Positions 6,661 through 12,132 of a DNA stretch of 15,143 nucleotides are shown here, piece by piece; position 1 is the stretch's first letter; each line of letters opens with the position of its first letter. Location of the stretch: assembly GCA_052387695.1 (NCBI GenBank), contig JBQTIX010000104.1, positions 1 to 15,143 on the forward strand. The letters are read 5' to 3'. The stretch comes from Panacagrimonas sp052387695 (GTDB lineage: Bacteria > Pseudomonadota > Gammaproteobacteria > Nevskiales > Nevskiaceae). The translations under genes were made by a program, and so were the position numbers. Under the pieces are notes generated by a model. That model made no database searches. It was not told where the DNA came from and saw nothing but the letters and a program-made list of their open reading frames with translations.

Positions 6661-7779
6661 ATGACAAATCGCTTCAAAGCGGGTGTGGCCGTTGCTCTGG
6701 CGATGTTCCTTGCACCTGCTTTGGCGGCTGAATCGGAGTACCGGGAGATGCGTCCCTATGTCTCCGGCCTGTTCGGTTACGTGTTTGAAGACGACGAGCG
6801 CGATGCCATCGCCAGCGGCAGCATCGAGGAAGGCAAGGGTATCCAGCTTTCCGCCGGCAAGGCGATCAATCGTTTTCTGGGGGTGGAACTCGCTGCCTTC
6901 GGTCATCGCTACGGCAGCCAGGTGGGGGGTGGTTCCAGCTATCGGGATTACGGCCTCAAACTGGACGGTCTGTTTTTCTATCGGCGCGATCCCAGGTTCT
7001 CGCCCTACTTCGGCGTCGGCGTGGGCAGCATCCAGACCGATATCAAGAGCGCACCCGGTGGCGGCACGCTCAGTTCGACCGACCCGTTTGCCGATGTCGG
7101 CCTCGGTTTCATGAAGTTTTTCGAGGTCGCCGGGACTGAAGTCGGTTTCCGCGGTGACCTGCGGTACCGGCAGATTTTTCTCGACGATGAAGCCTTCGGC
7201 GGGTTGGACGTGGATGATCTCGGTGAGACGGTGCTGAAGATCGGCCTGGTCGTTCCCCTGGGGCCCAGGCCTGCCGCTCCCGAGCCCCCGCCCAAGCCCG
7301 TGGCCTGTCCGGACAGCGATGCGGACGGCGTCTGCGATGCCGCCGACCTGTGCCCCGAGACTCCGAAGGGCGCGGTGGTCGACGCCAAGGGTTGCCCGGC
7401 CGAACCGAAGGTGGAAAAGTCTGATCCCAACCAGAAATTCGAAGACGTGCACTTCGCCTACAACAAGGCGGAGCTGACGGATTACGCCAAGGTCGTGCTA
7501 GACGGAGCAGCCGGGGTGATCAAGGACCTGGCCACGAAATACCCGAACCTGAAAGTGGACATCTCCGGGCACACCGACTGGATCGGCACCGACGGCTACA
7601 ACCAGGGCCTGTCCGAGAACCGTGCCGGCACGGTCAAGCAATATCTGATTCGCAAGGGAGTGGAGGGGAGTCGCATCACCACCTACGCCTATGGCGAGAC
7701 GCAACCCAAGGCGACCAACGAGACGGACGAGGGCCGTGCGCTCAATCGGCGGACGGAAGTCCGGACCCGGGAGAAGTAA
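6661..7779 (+). CDS. OmpA-family outer-membrane protein with calcium-type repeat linker
   Basis: This 372-residue protein should span the outer membrane and bind peptidoglycan. A signal peptide ends near ALAA-E (residues 20-24). Residues 28-200 alternate in amphipathic beta-strand style (PYVSGLFGY, PYFGVGVGS, LKIGLVVPL), typical of an 8-strand barrel. A Pro-rich link leads to a thrombospondin-type-3-like motif (216-246, CPDSDADGVCDAADLCPETP...GCP), common in OmpA/OprF proteins. The C-terminal OmpA domain (258-372) holds GHTD and NQGLSENRA; Asp306 and Arg321, 15 apart, match the diaminopimelate-binding pair known from OmpA domains. ATG at 6661 has GGGAG eight bases upstream. The same frame is open far upstream, antisense to sohB, but the signal peptide fixes the start. 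A strong terminator follows. Confidence 0.92.
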   Translation: MTNRFKAGVAVALAMFLAPALAAESEYREMRPYVSGLFGYVFEDDERDAIASGSIEEGKGIQLSAGKAINRFLGVELAAFGHRYGSQVGGGSSYRDYGLKLDGLFFYRRDPRFSPYFGVGVGSIQTDIKSAPGGGTLSSTDPFADVGLGFMKFFEVAGTEVGFRGDLRYRQIFLDDEAFGGLDVDDLGETVLKIGLVVPLGPRPAAPEPPPKPVACPDSDADGVCDAADLCPETPKGAVVDAKGCPAEPKVEKSDPNQKFEDVHFAYNKAELTDYAKVVLDGAAGVIKDLATKYPNLKVDISGHTDWIGTDGYNQGLSENRAGTVKQYLIRKGVEGSRITTYAYGETQPKATNETDEGRALNRRTEVRTREK

Positions 7780-7805
7780 ACCACCCCGGTTCCAATGCAA
7801 TCAGG

Positions 7806-7836
7806 AAAAGCCCCGCCGACCCCGGCGGGGCTTTTT
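7806..7836 (+). terminator. Rho-independent terminator after the OmpA-like gene
   Basis: A 12-bp perfect stem (7806-7817 with 7824-7835; core GCCCCGCC/GGCGGGGC) with a 6-nt loop is followed by T residues, 27 nt after the stop codon. The left arm starts with AAAA, so it could also work on the other strand. It separates the two OmpA-like genes, which suggests that the second has its own promoter or depends on read-through. Confidence 0.93.
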
Positions 7837-7911
7837 CGTTGAAAGGGTTTTCTGGTGAGAGTGAGTACGGCCGTTGGCCCCAAGCGGGTTGATTCCGAAG
7901 AGGACGATGCA

Positions 7912-9354
7912 ATGAAGCCTGGCACTGCTTTCCGCGCGCGATGTGTTCCGCTGGTCCTGGGTCTTGCTGTGTCCTGCGCCACGATGGCGACCACGACGAT
8001 GATCGTCGATGGCGACGCCGATGGGGTTGCAGACGAAGCCGATCGCTGCCTGTACACGCCGCTCGGAATCCGGGTGAGAGGCGATGGGTGCTCCCCCCTG
8101 GCAGGCGACGAGGATGAGGACGCCGTCGCCGATCTCACCGACGCCTGTCCCTTGTCGCCGGCCGGTGCCCGGGTCGATGCGCAAGGCTGTGCGCTGGATG
8201 GCGATATCGACGGCATTGCCGACGGCATCGATCACTGCCCGTCAACCGGCTCCGATCGGGGCGTCGATGAAGCCGGCTGCGCGCCCGGCGATCGGCGGGT
8301 GGTATTGGCAATGAGAGCACCGCGCGCCGCCGAACCGTCGATTGCGGTCCAGGACGCAGCATGGGCTCCCCGCCTCGCTGCGATCCCTTCGCCGCTTCCG
8401 CCACTTGGTCGGCTGCCGCCACCGATGATTCAGCCGCAACCGACTGCGCCGCCGTTGGCGAGCAGGGAGCCTCCGAAGCCGGCGGAACCCCTGCCCGCGG
8501 CGATGGTGCCCGAACCCGAGCCGCGGCCTGCGCCGCCGCCTGTTGTGGCTGCCGAGCAGCCCCCCATCGGTTTGCAAGGGGTCCCGGCCCGCGGCATCGA
8601 CGCCAACCCGCAATTGCCCGGTCAGCGGTACCTGACCCTCTATTTCAATCCGGGCAGCGTCGAGCTGACCGAGGACTCGCTGACGATCCTGCGGCGGCAG
8701 CCTTCGAGCATGAACGCCGAACTCACCCGGAGGCCGCAGGCCAACCTGATCGTGGTCGGTCACGCCGACCCCCGCTCCGACGGCGATCGCCCGATGCTCG
8801 CGGCGGCGCGAAGAGCCGAGTCCGTGCACCGGCAACTGGTGCAACTCGGCGTCCCCGGCGGGCGCATGACCGTGCGATCGGACGGTGTCAACGGCCCGCG
8901 GTTTGCGGGAGCCGAACTGGGCCGCAACCGGCGGGTGGAGCTTTACCTGTATGACCCGGTCTCGTACGGGCAGCGGACTGACACCGTAGCGGCGGTGTCG
9001 GTCAGTTCCGGCCTGGGTTCGGATGCGATGGCGGCGGTGGCGTTCTCGCCGAACAGCACGCTGCTTGATTCGACGGCCACGCGAGCGCTCGACAGCTTTT
9101 TTGAAACCATGGTCCCCGCGCTGCGGCCTGACGGCTCGGTGCGCGTCCGGATTGGTGGCAGTGCCGACCCGGGCGAGGCGGCGGTGCCGGAGGCGACCCT
9201 GGCGCGTGGCCGTGCATTGGCAGTGCGCAGTTACCTGATGTCGATCGGACTGAAGCAGCACCTGGTCGAGATCGACACGGTTCCCGGCACCCGTCGGCAG
9301 GAGGCGTATGGCCGGCGCGCCGAGGTTCGACTCGTTGGGATGGCTGGCGGGTGA
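7912..9354 (+). CDS. Secreted protein with three calcium-type repeats and two OmpA-like domains
   Basis: The 480-residue protein starts with a signal sequence (about 1-27); the sequence LAVSC ending at Cys22 is a weak lipobox, otherwise cleavage after ATMA is possible. Three Asp-rich thrombospondin-type-3-like units follow (33-60, 66-93, 97-123), each ending in Gly-Cys. A Pro-rich linker (about 155-220) leads to two tandem OmpA-like domains (238-348 and 372-475). Both keep the Asp and Arg spaced by 15 that contact peptidoglycan in OmpA domains: Asp286/Arg301 and Asp419/Arg434. There is no obvious N-terminal barrel, so it is more likely a periplasmic or outer-membrane-tethered peptidoglycan-binding protein than a porin. 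ATG at 7912 has AGAGGA seven bases upstream; a GTG at 7855 is in frame but less likely. It may be a paralogue of the C-terminal half of its upstream neighbour. Confidence 0.85.
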   Translation: MKPGTAFRARCVPLVLGLAVSCATMATTTMIVDGDADGVADEADRCLYTPLGIRVRGDGCSPLAGDEDEDAVADLTDACPLSPAGARVDAQGCALDGDIDGIADGIDHCPSTGSDRGVDEAGCAPGDRRVVLAMRAPRAAEPSIAVQDAAWAPRLAAIPSPLPPLGRLPPPMIQPQPTAPPLASREPPKPAEPLPAAMVPEPEPRPAPPPVVAAEQPPIGLQGVPARGIDANPQLPGQRYLTLYFNPGSVELTEDSLTILRRQPSSMNAELTRRPQANLIVVGHADPRSDGDRPMLAAARRAESVHRQLVQLGVPGGRMTVRSDGVNGPRFAGAELGRNRRVELYLYDPVSYGQRTDTVAAVSVSSGLGSDAMAAVAFSPNSTLLDSTATRALDSFFETMVPALRPDGSVRVRIGGSADPGEAAVPEATLARGRALAVRSYLMSIGLKQHLVEIDTVPGTRRQEAYGRRAEVRLVGMAGG

Positions 9355-9363
9355 TTTCGGTGG

Positions 9364-9452
9364 GTTATTGAGGCGGCCACTATTCACTTGAAAACGCACG
9401 CGCGGACAGAGGTCTCTCGATCTACGAGGTTGACGCTGGCCGCCTCAATAAC
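9364..9452. repeat. Palindromic element 1: perfect 16-bp inverted repeat around 57 bp
   Basis: GTTATTGAGGCGGCCA at 9364-9379 is exactly mirrored at 9437-9452. The enclosed 57 bp hold a small inner hairpin (CTCG, loop ATCTA, CGAG; 9416-9428). The outer arms are too far apart for a normal terminator and no T-tract follows. The element begins ten bases after the stop of the tandem OmpA-domain gene and is paired with a second, sequence-diverged copy 104 bp downstream. It may be a structured RNA, a DNA cruciform or a small non-autonomous mobile element. Confidence 0.85.
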
Positions 9453-9467
9453 ACAGAGCCATGTTGG

Positions 9468-9538
9468 GTTATTGATCCGGCCACGCCGACCTATGTTTGC
9501 ATCATCGAGATCAACTCGATTGTGGCCGGATCAATATT
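9468..9538. repeat. Palindromic element 2: 15-bp inverted repeat covarying with element 1
   Basis: TATTGATCCGGCCAC at 9470-9484 is perfectly mirrored at 9522-9536, enclosing 37 bp. The left arm is the element 1 arm with GG replaced by TC, and the right arm carries the matching change CC to GA, so both pairs are kept. Both elements begin with the same TGGGTTATTGA. An inner hairpin (ATCGAG, loop ATCAA, CTCGAT; 9504-9520) sits beside the right arm as in element 1. TTTT-rich sequence follows the right arm. The remaining stretch to the kinase gene (9539-9644) shows no clear feature except a GGTGTCACG motif at 9582-9590. Confidence 0.85.
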
Positions 9539-9644
9539 TTGAATCCAGGGGTGCCCGGCGCCACCGTCAGCGGGCAAATCAGGTGTCACGCGTCGCGAGC
9601 TGCGGCAAGGCGCGTCCGATCAACCCGGTCGGCCGAGGGTTGCC

Positions 9645-11159
9645 ATGACTGCGGTCGAGCGGCGCACCGCCACCGCCAGCACAGTGGAGAAGGAAACGGC
9701 TCCGATCGCGAAGCTCGGCAAGGCCGGCGATCCGGCCGTCGTGGCCCCGCACCCGCCTGTTGCCGTCGAGCGCGCCCTGCCGTTCCGCCATCGTCTGAGC
9801 CTGTCGATCACCGCCCTGATCGTGCTGGTGGCGCTGGCCGGCGCGGTACAGGCCGTGCGCCAGGCGCGCATGGACATCCAGTCGGAATTGCGTTCGACGA
9901 TGTCGCTGACGCTGCGTTTTCTCGACGTGCAGATGATGCTGATCAATGCGCAGTCGCGAGGGCAGGGTGCAGCGCTGCCGACGCTCCGGCTGGCGGACCT
10001 GGAGGGTGTGCGTCACCTGCGAGTGAGTTTCCACGATGGGCAGGGGCGCTTGATCGAGAGTAGCGCAGCCGACGCGGGGCGAGCCGTGGACGCGCCGCGC
10101 TGGTTCGTGTGGCTGATGCGCAAGGCTTCGCCACCGATGGACGAAGTGCGCCGCAAGGTCGAGTTCAAGGGTGCGGCCGTCGGCGAACTGGTGGTGTCGG
10201 CGGATGCGAGCTACGAGATCGACGAAATCTGGATGAGCGCGCGGGGGCAGATCGTGTTGCTGCTGCTGTTCTGCGTGCTGGTCAACGCCCTGCTGTGGTG
10301 GATCGTGTCGCGCGCGATGCGTCCGGTGGGGGCGATCCTGGATGCGCTCGGCGAAATGGGTCGGGGCAATCTGCACGTGCGTCTGCCGCGCTTCGGACTG
10401 CCGGAGATGTCGCGCATCGGTATCGGCTTCAATCACATGGCGCAGACGCTGGAGCGCAGCATCGAGGAGAACACGCGGCTCACGCGCCGTCTGATGCAAT
10501 TGCAGGAAGACGAACGCAGCCGGCTGGCGCGCGAGCTTCACGACGAGATCGGTCAATGCGTCAGCGCCATCCACGCCGACGCGGTGGCGATCCGCAATCG
10601 CGGCGATGCCTCGGTGCGCGAGAGCGCCGACGCCATCGTCGAGGTGACGACCGCGATCAAGGAGATGGTGCGCGGCATGTTGCGACGCCTGCGGCCGGGC
10701 GCGCTGGACCGGTTGGGGCTGGACGCCGCACTGTGCGAACTGGTGGCCGGTTTCCGCCACCGCCATCCACAGATCGGTTGCCGGCTGCGCATTGCGCCGG
10801 AGTTGATGGACCTGCGCGGCGAGACCGCCATTGCGGTGTATCGCATGGTGCAGGAGTGCCTGAGCAATGTGTCGCGGCACGCGGGCGCGCATCGGGTGGA
10901 AATCGGTATTCAGGCGGCGCAGGCGACGCCCCTGCCGGATGCAGTCGCCGAGGATCGGCTCGAACTGAGCGTGCGCGACGACGGGTGCGGACTGGCCGGC
11001 GACGACTCGACCGCGGGCTTCGGACTGCTGGGCATGCGCGAGCGGGCGAGGGGGTTGGGCGGGAGTTTCCTGATCGACAGCGAACCGGGTCGCGGAGTAC
11101 ACATCCTGGCGCAGATGCCGGTACGCGGGCACGTCGGGAACGAGGGGGAGGGCGAATGA
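9645..11159 (+). CDS. Membrane sensor histidine kinase (HisKA_3 / NarX-UhpB class)
   Basis: The 504-residue protein autophosphorylates a His and passes the phosphate to the regulator encoded next. An unusually long basic and Ala-rich cytoplasmic N-terminus (1-50) precedes transmembrane segment 1 (about 51-70). The periplasmic part (about 71-200) resembles the LapD/MoxY N-terminal sensor fold (HLRVSF, APRWFVWL, GELVVSADASYEIDEIW; pattern-based). Segment 2 (202-222) leads to a HAMP linker (220-275) and the dimerisation/phosphoacceptor helix with His299 (ARELHDEIGQ). The ATPase domain has the N-box around Asn408 (QECLSNVSRHA), the DDGCG box (445-449) and GFGLLGMRERA (458-468). The ATG has GAGGG upstream at 5 nt. 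The stop overlaps the next start (ATGA), so the two genes are translationally coupled. The signal sensed is unknown. Confidence 0.93.
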   Translation: MTAVERRTATASTVEKETAPIAKLGKAGDPAVVAPHPPVAVERALPFRHRLSLSITALIVLVALAGAVQAVRQARMDIQSELRSTMSLTLRFLDVQMMLINAQSRGQGAALPTLRLADLEGVRHLRVSFHDGQGRLIESSAADAGRAVDAPRWFVWLMRKASPPMDEVRRKVEFKGAAVGELVVSADASYEIDEIWMSARGQIVLLLLFCVLVNALLWWIVSRAMRPVGAILDALGEMGRGNLHVRLPRFGLPEMSRIGIGFNHMAQTLERSIEENTRLTRRLMQLQEDERSRLARELHDEIGQCVSAIHADAVAIRNRGDASVRESADAIVEVTTAIKEMVRGMLRRLRPGALDRLGLDAALCELVAGFRHRHPQIGCRLRIAPELMDLRGETAIAVYRMVQECLSNVSRHAGAHRVEIGIQAAQATPLPDAVAEDRLELSVRDDGCGLAGDDSTAGFGLLGMRERARGLGGSFLIDSEPGRGVHILAQMPVRGHVGNEGEGE

Positions 11160-11890
11160 ACACATCAGCGGGCGTGTCGGGAATCCGGGTGATGCTGGTG
11201 GACGATCACGCCATCGTGCGGGCGGGTTTTCGCAGATTGCTGGAACAGGAGCCGGGGGTGCACGTGGTGGCCGAGGCGGCGACCGGCGAGCAGGCCTATG
11301 CGCTGTATGTGGAGCGCGCGCCCGACGTGGTGGTGCTCGATCTGTCGATGCCCGGCATGAGTGGCTTCGAGACCCTGCGACGCATCGTCGCGCGCGAATC
11401 GGCGGCGCGAGTTCTGGTATTCAGCATGCACGAGGACGCGGCGCTGGCAGAGCGCGCGATGCGCCTCGGCGCGCGTGGCTACGTCACCAAGAGCAATGCG
11501 CCGGAAGTGCTGGTGGACGCGGTGGCCGAGGTCGCCGCCGGAAAATTGTTTTTGAGCGCGGACGTGGCGCGGGCCATCGCCATCTTCAAGCTGGCGGGCG
11601 ACAACGATCCGTTCGCGGCGCTCACCGCGCGGGAGTTCGAGATCTTCCGCCTGCTGGTGACCGGGCACGCGGCGGCGGCGATCGCGCAGATCCTGAACCT
11701 CAGCACCAAGACGGTGGCCAATCACCACACCTCGATCAAACTCAAGCTGCGCGTGAACAGTGACGTGGAGCTGGTGCTGCTCGCGCTGCGCCACAACCTG
11801 ACCACGACCCAGGACGGTGGGCTCGATGTGGATGCGGCACATCTGGCGCGGATCGAGAGTCTTCGGCAGGGTCCGGTTCCGATGGCCTGA
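11156..11890 (+). CDS. NarL/FixJ-type response regulator
   Basis: This 244-residue DNA-binding regulator is the partner of the kinase just upstream; its ATG overlaps the kinase stop by 4 bp and has GGGGGAGG just before it. The receiver domain (about 10-130) has acidic Asp16-Asp17, phosphoacceptor Asp62 (VVVLDLSMPG), Ser90 and Lys112. The LuxR-type helix-turn-helix (about 155-215) contains LTAREFEIFRLLVTG and STKTVANHHTSIKLKL, which is the recognition helix region. A C-terminal tail of about 30 residues follows the HTH. The frame is open far upstream inside the kinase gene, but the receiver start and coupling fix the N-terminus. Likely targets could include its own operon or the TonB receptor gene downstream, judged only by position. 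Confidence 0.94.
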   Translation: MNTSAGVSGIRVMLVDDHAIVRAGFRRLLEQEPGVHVVAEAATGEQAYALYVERAPDVVVLDLSMPGMSGFETLRRIVARESAARVLVFSMHEDAALAERAMRLGARGYVTKSNAPEVLVDAVAEVAAGKLFLSADVARAIAIFKLAGDNDPFAALTAREFEIFRLLVTGHAAAAIAQILNLSTKTVANHHTSIKLKLRVNSDVELVLLALRHNLTTTQDGGLDVDAAHLARIESLRQGPVPMA

Positions 11891-11905
11891 ACGCTCGGGA
11901 GTATT

Positions 11906-11931
11906 GGTGTCACGAGCGGGTGTCACGAGCG
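11906..11931 (+). repeat. Perfect tandem 13-bp direct repeat
   Basis: GGTGTCACGAGCG occurs twice back to back (11906-11918, 11919-11931), starting 15 nt after the regulator stop. Each unit contains the small dyad GTG-T-CAC. The first nine bases also occur at 9582-9590 before the kinase gene. This could be a pair of operator boxes, possibly for the neighbouring regulator, or chance slippage. CGCTCG at 11892-11897 could pair with the CGAGCG of either unit. Confidence 0.5.
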
Positions 11932-11943
11932 CGTTGATTCATG

Positions 11944-11967
11944 CCCCTACCCCGCGCGGGAGAGGGG
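11944..11967. repeat. Small extragenic palindrome
   Basis: A core CCCGCGCGGG (11951-11960) is self-complementary and is framed by CCCCT (11944-11948) and AGGGG (11963-11967), with a two-base mismatch between. This resembles short GC-rich extragenic palindromes that recur in gammaproteobacterial genomes (from general knowledge, not checked here). It may add to transcript end formation after the two-component operon. Confidence 0.45.
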
Positions 11968-12034
11968 AGCTACCCCTGCGCACCTGTCCCCGCCGCGGCA
12001 CACCGTCGGCGCATCCCCGATACGGCGACCCGGC

Positions 12035-12063
12035 GGATCGGGAGATTGTCCCGGTCCCGATCC
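12035..12063. promoter_or_regulatory. Perfect 9-bp inverted repeat upstream of the TonB receptor gene
   Basis: GGATCGGGA (12035-12043) and TCCCGATCC (12055-12063) form a perfect dyad with an 11-nt spacer, 70 bp before the receptor start. A further dyad TCCCG-7-CGGGA lies at 12071-12087, and a GATAAT -10-like box at 12099-12104 without a convincing -35. The dyads could be an operator for the receptor gene. A TTTT four bases after the first stem leaves a weak terminator for the regulator gene as an alternative. Confidence 0.45.
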
Positions 12064-12132
12064 GTGATTTTCCCGGCCTGTTCGGGACGCAGGGTGCGGA
12101 TAATCGCCGCATAACGAACCGGGGGAGATTCG

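Noticed and set aside
9364..9538. Integron attC sites as an explanation of the tandem palindromes
   Set aside because: The arm ends do not fit the attC core boxes (GTTRRRY and RYYYAAC), and there is no integrase or cassette array.
9364..9538. Ordinary rho-independent terminators as an explanation of the tandem palindromes
   Set aside because: The arms enclose 57 and 37 nt, far more than a terminator loop, and only the second is followed by a few T.
9364..9538. CRISPR array
   Set aside because: There are only two units, with unequal inner lengths and inverted arms rather than direct repeats with regular spacers.
10109..11155. Open frame upstream of the response regulator inside the kinase gene
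   Set aside because: It is an alternative frame of the kinase with Arg/Gly/Ala-rich low-complexity product. The regulator begins at 11156 with a good ribosome site.
12090..12115. Fur box near GATAATC before the TonB receptor gene
   Set aside because: Only one GATAAT half-like unit is present; the 19-bp Fur consensus is not met.
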